Part shown: piece by piece, positions 8,879 through 15,995 of the stretch | How positions within the stretch are numbered: position 1 is the stretch's first letter | Layout of the letters: the number at the start of each line of letters is the position of its first letter | Assembly: GCA_013697055.1 (NCBI GenBank) | Contig: JACCXK010000084.1 | Span: 1-43,100 of the forward strand | Direction of reading: 5' to 3' | Length of the DNA: 43,100 bases | DNA from: Alphaproteobacteria bacterium | GTDB taxonomy: Bacteria > Pseudomonadota > Alphaproteobacteria > Micropepsales > Micropepsaceae | Made by a program: the position numbers and the translations under genes | Notes under the pieces: model-generated | Told to the model about the DNA's origin: nothing | Seen by the model: only the letters and a program-made list of their open reading frames with translations | Database searches by the model: none

Positions 8879-8892
8879 AGTTAGCGTTATCA
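8879..8892. promoter_or_regulatory. LacI-operator-like site between the beta-helix and GH10 genes
   Basis: Read on the minus strand the site is TGATAACGCTAACT, an imperfect dyad around a central CG of the LacI-family type. It lies 129 bp upstream of the beta-helix gene and 78 bp upstream of the GH10 remnant, so one regulator could control both. Its sequence differs from the sites at 999-1127 outside the core. Confidence 0.3.
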
Positions 8893-8970
8893 TTTCTCTG
8901 CGGCCCGTCAACTTGCGGCGCAAATCGGACATGCGAGCCTTGAGTGCCGATAGAATTCTGCGAGGCAGGG

Positions 8971-9531
8971 ATGGAACAGATCACGCGGCGCAAAGGCTTG
9001 GCGATGGCGGTGATCGGTGGAGCGGCCGTTATGGCCGCCGGTCAGGCCCGGGCGGTGGAAGCCGCCTCTGATTCCCAATCGCTGGCCAGCCTTGCCCGCG
9101 CCAAAGGCCTCACCGGTTTTGGGAACGCCATCGGAGGTGTGGGTAGTCCGGGCAGCGCCTTCAACGATCTCGGCGCGCGTCAGATCCAGCTGCGTGAATG
9201 CAACATCTTGGTGCCGGAGAATGAATTGAAATGGACGGCCGTCCGGCCCAATCCCAAGGATTTCAATTTCTACGGCGCCGATGTGCTGGTCGACTGGGCC
9301 GAGCAGAACGGCATGAAGATTCGCGGCCACAATCTTCTGTGGCTGCGGCCCGACCGCAACCCCGACTGGCTCAACAATTACAATTTCGGTGCCCGGCCGG
9401 GCGCCGAAGCGGAGCGGTTGCTGCGCGAACATGTCACGACAGTATGCAGGCGCTACGGCAACCGTATCTTCACCTGGGACGTGGCCAATGAGGCGATCGA
9501 TCCCGCCACCGGCGGAATGGCCTTCAAATGA
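8971..9531 (+). pseudogene. GH10 endo-xylanase, C-terminally truncated
   Basis: The ATG at 8971 follows GAGGCAGGG and starts a Tat-like signal (RRKGLAMAVIGGAAVMAA). The reading then matches the first half of a GH10 catalytic barrel: LVPENELKWTAVRPNPKDFN, GMKIRGHNLLW, and TWDVANEAIDPATGGM holding the acid/base Glu. It stops 10 residues after that motif, at about 187 residues, whereas GH10 domains need roughly 300 or more. The nucleophile strand and the C-terminal half of the barrel are absent, and I cannot find them in the next 400 bp in any plus-strand frame. The gene therefore cannot encode an active xylanase. The break lies about 120 bp before a repeat that looks mobile-element derived (9655-9808). 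Confidence 0.85.
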
Positions 9532-9892
9532 CCGCTTCGTCACGTAGCAGCGTCTGCCACGCGAGGGAGTTCAGATCGCCGTGCCGGGAACCGTCGAGAT
9601 TCCTGGAAACCCGTTCAACCGTCGCGATAGGCTTTTGGAATTCTGGAGCGAAGTGTGGCCCGCCCATGCGTGGAGCTTAAACAAACTTGGCGAGCCCGCC
9701 ATAAGCGAAGCGAATGGTGGCCCCGCCAGAAAACCACATCCCTAAACTTTTGCGTGGTTTCAAAGAGTTGGCGGCTTGGCGACCGCAAATACCAACAATC
9801 GTACCAACGCCCTTCGCCCCTGTTGAGAACACCAGAACACCGCGTGCGAAACGGCGCTATTTCTGGGATACTGGGCGGTCTCAGGAGCAGCC
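9532..9892. other. Gene-free stretch after the GH10 break
   Basis: No convincing gene. One plus-strand frame stays open from about 9560 to 9748 (includes GTVEIPGNPFNRRDRLLEFW), but it has no start signal, matches no family I recognise and runs into the repeat at 9655. The rest is the degenerate repeat and unassigned sequence. It reads like debris at a recombination junction. Confidence 0.5.
9655..9808 (+). repeat. Dispersed repeat copy A with TACCAAC heptamer pair at its end
   Basis: Shares blocks in the same order with 42556-42734: GTGG-CC followed by C-rich sequence, a TTAA(A)CAAAC-TGGCG block, TGGTGG-CCCGCCAG, and after a variable spacer a terminal 19-mer, TACCAACAATCGTACCAAC (18/19 identical to copy B). 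The 19-mer is a direct repeat of the heptamer TACCAAC with 5 bp between. Such sequence is what I would expect of an integrase recognition region, but no integrase gene is adjacent. Confidence 0.5.
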
Positions 9893-10093
9893 ATGTCCAG
9901 CAAAGGCATTACCATTTCCGGAAGGGCAAGCGCGACGATCATCGCAGCGGAGATCATGCTGTTGCTGCTGGTCACCTGGGTTTATGCCGGCATGCCCGGA
10001 TTGAGCAGGGATATCGGCCCGGCAACGGTCACCATACAATGGGGACCACAGGCGCTACCCAATTCGCCGCTGGCACGATCGCACCAGATTTGA
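9893..10093 (+). CDS. Possible small membrane protein
   Basis: A 66-residue reading that starts at an ATG preceded by CAGGAGCAGCC, a good Shine-Dalgarno. It contains one likely membrane segment (ATIIAAEIMLLLLVTWVYAGM, about residues 14-34) followed by a short polar tail. No homology is recognised. It lies between the degraded GH10/repeat region and the convergent pilin operon, so it may be a leftover or a genuine small gene. Confidence 0.35.
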   Translation: MSSKGITISGRASATIIAAEIMLLLLVTWVYAGMPGLSRDIGPATVTIQWGPQALPNSPLARSHQI

Positions 10094-10109
10094 CAAACAG
10101 ACGTCGGGC

Positions 10110-10442
10110 CTAGGAGACGACCCGCCGTTGGGCGTCGCTCTTGGCGATTTCGTCGAACAAGCTGACAATTTCTTCCGCGACGAGAATCGCTTCCTTGCTG
10201 GTCAGGGGCGCCATGTCGATAGTTTTATCCTCATCGACGTCTTCTTCCGACATTCGCGCCAGTCTGCTGCGCACCAGCCTGAGCCGCTCGTAGCCGAACG
10301 GCGGCAGGTTCTGGCTGTTAAGCGAACCCAGATGCTCGCGGAAGACCGAGCATACGCGCTCCGGCATCGGCGCAGTGCTGGTCGCCATGGCCATTATCGC
10401 CAGGTAGAGCTTGCCCCAGGCATAGCCGAACTCGCTGCGCAC
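10110..10442 (-). CDS. Unknown 110-residue helical protein downstream of pilin 1
   Basis: A soluble, mostly helical protein with no family I recognise. The GTG at 10442 is chosen because GAGG lies 5 bp before it and overlaps the stop region of the pilin gene (stop at 10450). This gives tight coupling; an earlier in-frame start would lie inside the pilin gene. The reading contains an Ala/Met-rich start (YLAIMAMATS), a charged middle (MSEEDVDEDKTID) and a helical end (AEEIVSLFDEIAKSDAQRR). There is no signal peptide. As the only partner of the pilin in this operon it may be a pilin-specific factor, but that is inference from position only. Confidence 0.6.
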   Translation of the reverse strand: MRSEFGYAWGKLYLAIMAMATSTAPMPERVCSVFREHLGSLNSQNLPPFGYERLRLVRSRLARMSEEDVDEDKTIDMAPLTSKEAILVAEEIVSLFDEIAKSDAQRRVVS

Positions 10443-10449
10443 AAAATCC

Positions 10450-11019
10450 TCAAGGTGTGAAGGTCGCCTGAACGGTGCCGTCAGCTTTGCAGTAACCGCC
10501 GGCGGTCGCACCGGTCAGGTCGGCCTGCCCGTTGACGTAGGCGGTGCGGTTGACATGACCGTCCCAGCCGGCCTGGGCAGAAGCAAGGCTGGAGTACAGC
10601 ACCTGGCCGCCGGCAACAGCAGCGTTGGCGCGGCCGGTTGCGATGATGCAGTACACCACATCACCGGTGGCAGGCCCCGCCGACGCCACGGTCGCAGTGA
10701 TCGCATAGTTGAAGTGCGCATCTTTGGGCAGCTGGATCTGCGGGATGATCGTCGAAATCTCGTTGGTCAAGGAGATATCCGGCGAGACGTTCTTGGCGGT
10801 AACCTGGGCCGCGGTGACGGTGGCCGTTTGGAGCTGCGGTTGCGCATAGCCGGAAACCGCGCCGGTGATATTGGCGGCGTCCTGGGACACTTCCGCGGTC
10901 GAACTGGTGCGGATGTAGGAAAAGACCCGCGGAATGCCGATCGCGGCCAGCACGCCGATGATCGTGACCACGACCATCAATTCCACAAGGGTGAAACCCT
11001 TCTGATTCTGGTTGCGCAT
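10450..11019 (-). CDS. Type IV pilin-like major pilin, copy 1
   Basis: A 189-residue prepilin. The short basic leader MRNQNQKG is followed by the class III signal FTLVELMVVVTIIGVLAAIGI: cleavage after Gly8, Phe at mature +1 and Glu at +5, as prepilin peptidase requires. The leader is preceded by GGGGAGC. The C-terminal domain is about 150 residues with two cysteines (VVYCII and GGYCKADG) that could form the usual pilin disulfide. It is near-identical to the gene at 28774-29343 (roughly 88 percent by hand alignment). It is divergent from the minor pilin operon across 186 bp and followed by a small unknown gene. It is the probable main subunit of the pilus or pseudopilus built by this locus. 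Confidence 0.93.
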   Translation of the reverse strand: MRNQNQKGFTLVELMVVVTIIGVLAAIGIPRVFSYIRTSSTAEVSQDAANITGAVSGYAQPQLQTATVTAAQVTAKNVSPDISLTNEISTIIPQIQLPKDAHFNYAITATVASAGPATGDVVYCIIATGRANAAVAGGQVLYSSLASAQAGWDGHVNRTAYVNGQADLTGATAGGYCKADGTVQATFTP

Positions 11020-11205
11020 TGGAAAAGCTCCCCAATTGTCTAATGCGCGATATCGTGCACTTAAAACTTTAAGCTTCGCTTAGCGGGAGTTCCCTGCGGC
11101 CTGCTACGACACCAAGCGTACAAAGCTCCAATGTTTCTCTGCAAAACTATGCTAATGAGACCTTACTTAATCGGTTAGAAAGCTAGCCCGCTCTATTCTG
11201 CCAGC

Positions 11206-11832
11206 ATGCGACTACGGCAGCTCGGCTTTACCCTGATAGAACTGATGGTGGTGGTGACCGTCATCGGCATCCTGGCGGCCATCGCCATTCCGACCTATCG
11301 CGGCTATGTGCGCGCAGCGCATCTTAACGAAGCCAAGCCCTATCTGCTCGACATCGCCTCCAAGGAGCGCAGCTATAAGACGCGCAACGGCGTCTATTGC
11401 TGCTCAGGCGGCAACCTGAACGAAACAGTGCTGACCACGGGTCTCAATCTCGACCTCAACAGCACGGGCAATTTCTGTTTCGTGGTGATCTGCCGCGACT
11501 CCGCCATCTGCGGCAGCACCAACAGCACCGCCTTTGTTGCCACCTCACAGGGCGGCGATCCTACGGTCGAGTTCGAGGTGTGGGCAATCCTGCGGGCCAC
11601 CTCCACCACCACGGTCAGCGGACCGCAAAGCACGACCTGCACCATGTCCGCCTCGAAAGTCACGCCAACCGGCTGGGTCAGCACATCATCCACCGCGGCC
11701 GGCCGGGAAGGCCGTGTCGTGGTCTATCGCTATCCCGCCCCGCCCAACCGGCGCGATACCGCGGCGGGCCAGGACTCGGTGTTCTTCAACTGGCTTGAAG
11801 GGTTGAGCGAAAGCCATGCCCTCACCAAGTAA
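11206..11832 (+). CDS. Minor pseudopilin 1 (PilE/GspH type)
   Basis: A 208-residue prepilin starting MRLRQLG, with class III cleavage before FTLIELMVVVTVIGILAAIAI and Glu at +5. The helix continues into PTYRGYVRAAHLNEAKPYLLDIASKERSYKTRNGVYC, the layout of PilE/GspH-like minor pilins. Several cysteines (YCCSGG, FCFVVICRD, TTCTM) suggest disulfides. It is the first of four co-directional pilin-like genes; its stop at 11832 overlaps the next gene's start at 11816 by 17 bp, so the set is translationally coupled. Minor pilins of this kind form the tip or priming complex of pili and type II pseudopili. Confidence 0.9.
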   Translation: MRLRQLGFTLIELMVVVTVIGILAAIAIPTYRGYVRAAHLNEAKPYLLDIASKERSYKTRNGVYCCSGGNLNETVLTTGLNLDLNSTGNFCFVVICRDSAICGSTNSTAFVATSQGGDPTVEFEVWAILRATSTTTVSGPQSTTCTMSASKVTPTGWVSTSSTAAGREGRVVVYRYPAPPNRRDTAAGQDSVFFNWLEGLSESHALTK

Positions 11833-12484
11833 AGTTTCGCATCGCCAGCATGGATTCTCCCTGATCGAGGTAATGACCGCCTCGATGATCCTGTCCATTT
11901 TCATTGCGGCAATGGGGGCCTGCTGGATCACCGCTGACCGGCAGGTGAACGACTTGGTCCTGCGCCAGAAGGCCATCTTTGCCGCCAATGGAGAGATGGA
12001 ACGGCTGACAGTGCTCTATGACACCACGTCGTTCGGCGTGCTGGGTCCGGTTTCCACCAGCGGCTATGATGGCCCGGCTTTTCTGCCGGCGAACCGGCTG
12101 ATCTATCCCAACTCGCTCGCCGGCTATTCCGGCGGCCCCGGCAGCGATTTCGCTACCACGTCCACCGCGACGTTCCTGGGTGACCCGTTCGCGGTCTATA
12201 TCACCAGCCAGTTGTTGCGCGTGATGAACCGCAGCTATCTGTGGGTCGACCAGAGCCAGGGCGTGATGGCGCGGGTCAGTTGGAAAGCCACTTCCATCAG
12301 TCCGGCCTCTTGCACCGGTGGCGACGGCTGCGGCTGTCTCTCCTATTCCGGCCTATTTTCGGGCTCTTGCCAGCGCATCGATCTCTATCTGGAATATCCC
12401 TATCGCCTGGCGTCCGGCAGCCCCGTAGCGGACTCGACCCTGCAGACGGTGATTCTCAGTACCATCGTGGGTCGACACACATGA
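11816..12484 (+). CDS. Minor pseudopilin 2 (PilV/GspI type)
   Basis: A 222-residue prepilin with leader MPSPSKVSHRQHG and the class III segment FSLIEVMTASMILSIFIAAM (Phe +1, Glu +5). The pattern FSLIEVM is the form common in PilV/MshD/GspI proteins. Cysteines cluster late (SCTGGDGCGCLS, GSCQR). The start overlaps the previous gene by 17 bp and the stop overlaps the next start as ATGA at 12481-12484. It is probably part of the tip complex with the three neighbouring pseudopilins. Confidence 0.88.
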   Translation: MPSPSKVSHRQHGFSLIEVMTASMILSIFIAAMGACWITADRQVNDLVLRQKAIFAANGEMERLTVLYDTTSFGVLGPVSTSGYDGPAFLPANRLIYPNSLAGYSGGPGSDFATTSTATFLGDPFAVYITSQLLRVMNRSYLWVDQSQGVMARVSWKATSISPASCTGGDGCGCLSYSGLFSGSCQRIDLYLEYPYRLASGSPVADSTLQTVILSTIVGRHT

Positions 12485-13074
12485 TCCATCGCCAGCGCGG
12501 TTTCACCATCATCGAACTGCTGTTCGCTTCGGCGGCGACGGGCATCATCATCCTGGCGGCCAGCGCCTTCATGCTGAAATCGCTGAGCTGGTACGACGAA
12601 CTTTCGGCCAAGATCGAGATAAACCGCCATGCCCGCGAGACCTATAATTTGCTGGCCTTTGGCGGAAAATCAGCCAGCACGGGCAAGGACGGCACCAAAT
12701 ATCTCTACGGGCTGCGCGGCTTCAACAAGGCACCTGGCAACGGTCTGCGAACATCCACCAACGCCCTGCAGTTTACCAGCAACAAGCTGACCTTGACGCC
12801 CGACAGCTTCGCCACCATGAGCGTGACCTGCACCGGCAGTGGCACGCCCATTCCAGACTGCAAGGACAATCATTCCAGCCAGAGCGTCTCGGGCTGGATC
12901 GGCAGTGACATCAAGCTGGATGACGGTCCCAAGGGGGTCAACAATCTGACCGCGGAGGTGACCTTCACCATCACCGATGCCTTCCAGGCGCAGCGGGCGA
13001 ACGGCACGGCGGCTTTCACCGACACCTACTACACGTCCTTCACGCTCAATCGCGACGAGGATGACCCCCATTGA
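12481..13074 (+). CDS. Minor pseudopilin 3 (PilW/GspJ type)
   Basis: A 197-residue prepilin, leader MIHRQRG, then FTIIELLFASAATGIIILAA with Phe +1 and Glu +5. The ATG at 12481 forms an ATGA overlap with the previous stop, which fixes the start; a longer in-frame reading lies wholly inside the previous gene. The body is a single globular region with two cysteines (SVTCTG, PDCKDN). The PilW/GspJ/MshO assignment rests on order and signal motif, not on strong sequence identity. Confidence 0.85.
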   Translation: MIHRQRGFTIIELLFASAATGIIILAASAFMLKSLSWYDELSAKIEINRHARETYNLLAFGGKSASTGKDGTKYLYGLRGFNKAPGNGLRTSTNALQFTSNKLTLTPDSFATMSVTCTGSGTPIPDCKDNHSSQSVSGWIGSDIKLDDGPKGVNNLTAEVTFTITDAFQAQRANGTAAFTDTYYTSFTLNRDEDDPH

Positions 13075-13655
13075 GCTCGCGCCCGCACAACCAGGGCGGC
13101 AGCGCCCTGATCTTTGTCACCATCGTCGGGCTGGTGATGTCGATGGCCTTTGCCCTGTTCATGACCAGCACGGTTCTGACCGAACAGCGCGCGGTGGAAG
13201 CCCAACTGGCGACGACCCGCACCTATTGGGCGCAGATGGGCAATTTCCATTACGCCATGAGCCGCATTTCCTACAGCCGGCTTTGCGGTAACAATTGCGG
13301 CAACAAGCTGAAGGACACCGAGATTGTTCCTGTCCTGCAGGCCTACTTCAATGAACTCAGCAGCAACAAGGTGTGGAGCTACGCCGACGAATCGTCGAAC
13401 TACACCATCACCACCACCGACACGGTGGCCACAGCGGGTGGCCAGACCTACAGCGGCTGGCTTTTGGCTACCTCCGTCAACACAACCTCTGCTTTGGTAG
13501 CAAACTCTTCCGGCAAGCTGCCCCTGCTGGAAATGGGCCTGTGCGTGGGACTCGGCAACAGCGGCGCCAAGTGCGGCAACCTCAACAACAACAATGGCGG
13601 CAACACCACTGCCTATTTCAGCGTTAACCACTTGACCAATCTGCCGCTGCCTTAA
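13071..13655 (+). CDS. Minor pseudopilin 4 (PilX/GspK/MshP type)
   Basis: A 194-residue protein with N-terminus SSRPHNQGGSALIFVTIVGLVMSMAF. It has the Gly-Gly-Ser-Ala-Leu start of PilX/GspK/MshP proteins, which lack the canonical Glu+5. The likely start is TTG at 13071, overlapping the previous stop as TTGA. There is one membrane helix (residues 12-32) and a globular part with a Cys pair (LCGNNCGNK) and a Cys-rich end (GLCVGLGNSGAKCGNL). It closes the four-pseudopilin set. A CtrA-like box covers its stop codon. Confidence 0.78.
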   Translation: MSSRPHNQGGSALIFVTIVGLVMSMAFALFMTSTVLTEQRAVEAQLATTRTYWAQMGNFHYAMSRISYSRLCGNNCGNKLKDTEIVPVLQAYFNELSSNKVWSYADESSNYTITTTDTVATAGGQTYSGWLLATSVNTTSALVANSSGKLPLLEMGLCVGLGNSGAKCGNLNNNNGGNTTAYFSVNHLTNLPLP

Positions 13656-13666
13656 CAAGACCTTAA
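13652..13666. promoter_or_regulatory. CtrA-like full site, TTAA-N7-TTAA
   Basis: TTAACAAGACCTTAA matches the alphaproteobacterial CtrA consensus exactly: two TTAA boxes with 7 bp between. It ends 15 bp before the PilZ gene start and overlaps the stop of the previous gene. An internal promoter here would let PilZ and prepilin peptidase be expressed on their own. Confidence 0.45.
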
Positions 13667-13681
13667 CCGCAGCGGGGCAAA

Positions 13682-14035
13682 ATGATGCGCATGATGCCGG
13701 ACCACACCTCCCCGCCTGCCGCGAGCGGCGCCGAACGGCGCCGGGAAAAGCGCTATGAAGTCCAGCTCAGCGGCGAGATGGGCGTGGACGGCGAAATCTT
13801 TCCCGTCTCCATCGGCGACCTGTCGGGTTCCGGCGCGCTGGTCATGATGGCCAACCCACCGGACCAGGGCGTCATCGCCGATCTGTGGATCGCAGGCTTC
13901 GGCGATGTCGAGATCAAGATCATGTTCTGCGGCGACGGCATGTGCGGCGTGATGTTTACCCGCCCCGCCGAACACCGCGACCGGTTGCTGAAATGGCTGA
14001 CGGGCGAACTTTCCGAGGGCAAGGGGGCGGCATGA
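13682..14035 (+). CDS. PilZ-domain protein (c-di-GMP receptor)
   Basis: A 117-residue single PilZ domain. Both c-di-GMP motifs are present: an Arg-rich RxxxR segment (ERRREKRYEV, about residues 18-27) and the DxSxxG motif (GDLSGSGALV, about 45-54). PilZ proteins bind the dinucleotide at the join of these motifs and pass the signal to a partner. It lies between the pseudopilin set and the prepilin peptidase gene, whose ATG overlaps its stop (ATGA). This fits a role in c-di-GMP control of pilus assembly or of the ATPase. Confidence 0.88.
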   Translation: MMRMMPDHTSPPAASGAERRREKRYEVQLSGEMGVDGEIFPVSIGDLSGSGALVMMANPPDQGVIADLWIAGFGDVEIKIMFCGDGMCGVMFTRPAEHRDRLLKWLTGELSEGKGAA

Positions 14036-14853
14036 CGCCGCTTCTGGCCGTGAGCCTGGCGCCCGCCGTCACCATGGGCGCGGTGATCGGCAGTTTCATG
14101 AGCGTCGTCGCGTCGCGCGTTCCGCCCCTGGTGCTGGACAGCCCCGGCGGCCGGGTGCGCCTGACGCGGCTGTTTTCCACCCTGTCCTGGCCGGGTTCGC
14201 ACTGCACCAGCTGCAACACCGAACTGCGCTGGTGGGACAATGTCCCGCTCCTATCCTACCTCGTGCTGCGCGGGCGTTGCCGCAAGTGCCATGCCGCCTA
14301 CGGTAGCAAGTATTTCCTGCTGGAAGCCGGCGGCGCCGCGGCCGGCCTGGCCAGTGTCTTGCTCTATGGCTGGTCTGTGCAGGGCGCACTCTGCTTCCTG
14401 CTGCTGTCGCTGCTCCTGGTTTTGAGCGCCATTGACCTGGAAGAAATGCTGCTGCCGGATGTGCTGGTGTTTCCGCTGCTGCCCCTGGGGTTGCTCTATC
14501 AGAGCTGGTACGGCGGCGGGCTTGCGTCAGCCGGGCTGGGCGCGGTCGCAGCCTTTGCAGTGATGTGGGCGATCGGAGCGTCCTATCGCCTGGCATGCAA
14601 GATAGACGGCATGGGCGGCGGTGACATCAAGCTGGCGGGAGCCTTGGGCGCTTGGCTGGGCGTGGCCAATATTCCCTTTTTCCTGATCGGTGCCTTTGCG
14701 TCCGGCACCTTGGTGATGTCCGCGTTCCTGCTAATTCAGAAATCGGGGAACAAAGAGCCGCTGCCCTTCGGGCCGTTTCTGGCGCTCAGTGCTGCGCTGC
14801 TTGTCCTGACGCCGCAGACGACAGCGTTCCTGACTGCTTTGCTCGCCCCCTGA
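14032..14853 (+). CDS. Prepilin peptidase / N-methyltransferase (PilD/GspO type)
   Basis: A 273-residue inner-membrane aspartic protease that removes the prepilin leader and methylates the new N-terminal Phe. ATG 14032 overlaps the PilZ stop (ATGA). The zinc-binding cysteines CTSC and CRKC lie at about residues 58-61 and 83-86. The catalytic aspartates are in SAIDLEEMLLPD (about 134) and GMGGGDIKLAG (about 197). Six to eight hydrophobic segments span the rest. The opening GAVIGSFMSVVASRVP is the family's first membrane helix. It should process all six class III signals encoded in this locus. Confidence 0.95.
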   Translation: MTPLLAVSLAPAVTMGAVIGSFMSVVASRVPPLVLDSPGGRVRLTRLFSTLSWPGSHCTSCNTELRWWDNVPLLSYLVLRGRCRKCHAAYGSKYFLLEAGGAAAGLASVLLYGWSVQGALCFLLLSLLLVLSAIDLEEMLLPDVLVFPLLPLGLLYQSWYGGGLASAGLGAVAAFAVMWAIGASYRLACKIDGMGGGDIKLAGALGAWLGVANIPFFLIGAFASGTLVMSAFLLIQKSGNKEPLPFGPFLALSAALLVLTPQTTAFLTALLAP

Positions 14854-14859
14854 TGAGCC

Positions 14860-15573
14860 TTAGCGTACTGCGGGCGCCGGAGAAATCCTGGCAGGCGGGC
14901 GCGCGGCCGGAACGGCGGGCACAGCGGCCGCAGGCACCGCGGCAGCGGCCAACGGCGCTGCCTCTGCGGCACCCAGGTGATAGCGCATCAGCACCCGCGA
15001 ACTCAAAGGCTCGGCGCCATAATTGTATTCCATCCGCACATAATTCTGCGCCTGCGGGCTGTACCACCAGCGTTCAAAACCGGTCCAGTCGGAGCGCAAG
15101 GAACGCGTGCGCCAGACGATCAGCCAGCAATCGAATGTGCCGGCCGGCACGGTGATGGTTTCGCGCCCTTCCACGGTCCAGGAACTGGCATGCACCATCA
15201 GCTTGCCGTTGGACATGTATTCGCGCTGGAAAGTGAGTGGTGCGGCGGCGCTGAGCGACAGGCCGGCGTTGTCGGGCACGGTGCGGTAGATTGCGTTTCG
15301 CGTCGCGGTGCCGCTGGCGGCATCCTTGCGGATGAAACCCAGGCGGGAAAACCATTGGCCGGGCGCGTCCAAACGCTCGAACACGGTCCCTTGCAGGCCT
15401 GTGGAACTGACTTTCAGCCCGTAGCCATCGCTGTAGCGCCATTCCGAGCCGACGCTCCAGTCCGGTGCGTGGACAGTGGTCGACGGCGGCACAAGGGCCG
15501 GAAGCGCCAGAACTGGGCCGGTCATGGCAAGGCAGACGGCTAGCCCGGCAACAAGATTGCGCAAAGTCATCAT
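14860..15573 (-). CDS. Secreted protein of unknown function in the secretin operon
   Basis: A 237-residue exported protein. A signal peptide runs to about residue 24 (LVAGLAVCLAMTGPVLALPA). A beta-rich body follows (WSVGSEWRYSDGYGLKVSS, WTVEGRETITVPAGTFDCWLI, FERWWYSPQAQNYVRMEY). Its pattern of a modified-by-usage GTFDCW strand and WYSP hairpin resembles DUF3108-like periplasmic beta-proteins, though I am not certain. The tail is Ala/Pro-rich. The ATG at 15573 overlaps the stop of the preceding gene (ATGA). It is the last gene of the secretin operon and convergent with the prepilin peptidase gene, 6 bp from it. Confidence 0.72.
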   Translation of the reverse strand: MMTLRNLVAGLAVCLAMTGPVLALPALVPPSTTVHAPDWSVGSEWRYSDGYGLKVSSTGLQGTVFERLDAPGQWFSRLGFIRKDAASGTATRNAIYRTVPDNAGLSLSAAAPLTFQREYMSNGKLMVHASSWTVEGRETITVPAGTFDCWLIVWRTRSLRSDWTGFERWWYSPQAQNYVRMEYNYGAEPLSSRVLMRYHLGAAEAAPLAAAAVPAAAVPAVPAARPPARISPAPAVR

Positions 15574-15995
15574 GGGATCCATCCGCTGCGGGTGATGCCG
15601 CCGGACGGGGCGAGTTCGGCCACGAAAAGCTGGGCGTCGACTTTGAGGTCCTGGACGGCTTCGCTGCGCGGCAGGGCCCGTATCCGCAAGCCCTTCTGCG
15701 GCGTCATGCTGGCGTCGAACTGAAAGGTGTCGGACGGCCAGTCCTGCCGGTCCACGGCCAGGGCTTGCAGCGCATCCATGCTGGCAATGCCGAATGTCTG
15801 GTAGTGTCCCCGTGCCCGGCGGTAGGCCTGCTCACGCGACGCCAACTGTTGCACCGCGGCTTCAACGCGGGCGCGCTGAGGCTTGAAGAAAATTGTGTCC
15901 CGGATGTCGGGCATGAAATATCCCGCGACTGCCACGATCACCGCCAAGGCGATCAAAGGCACAAAACCAAACCGGGCGGCCTTGTTCCAGTCCAT
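15570..15995 (-). CDS. Pilin-like membrane protein without a prepilin signal
   Basis: A 141-residue protein with one N-terminal membrane helix (FGFVPLIALAVIVAVAGYFM, about residues 9-28). A long amphipathic helix follows (ARVEAAVQQLASREQAYRRARGHYQTFG), then a short globular end. This architecture and the AYRRARGHYQTFG segment are pilin-like, but there is no prepilin cleavage motif: the expected Glu+5 is missing and a Pro lies near that position. The ATG at 15995 overlaps the secretin stop by 1 bp (a GTG 3 bp upstream is an alternative). It is co-transcribed with the secretin and may be an accessory inner-membrane component. Confidence 0.7.
   Translation of the reverse strand: MDWNKAARFGFVPLIALAVIVAVAGYFMPDIRDTIFFKPQRARVEAAVQQLASREQAYRRARGHYQTFGIASMDALQALAVDRQDWPSDTFQFDASMTPQKGLRIRALPRSEAVQDLKVDAQLFVAELAPSGGITRSGWIP

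Noticed and set aside
13644-13675. CCGCTGC/GCAGCGG dyad before the PilZ gene
   Set aside because: Loop of 18 bp and no T-tract; the CtrA-like box lies within it, so a terminator is not a good explanation.
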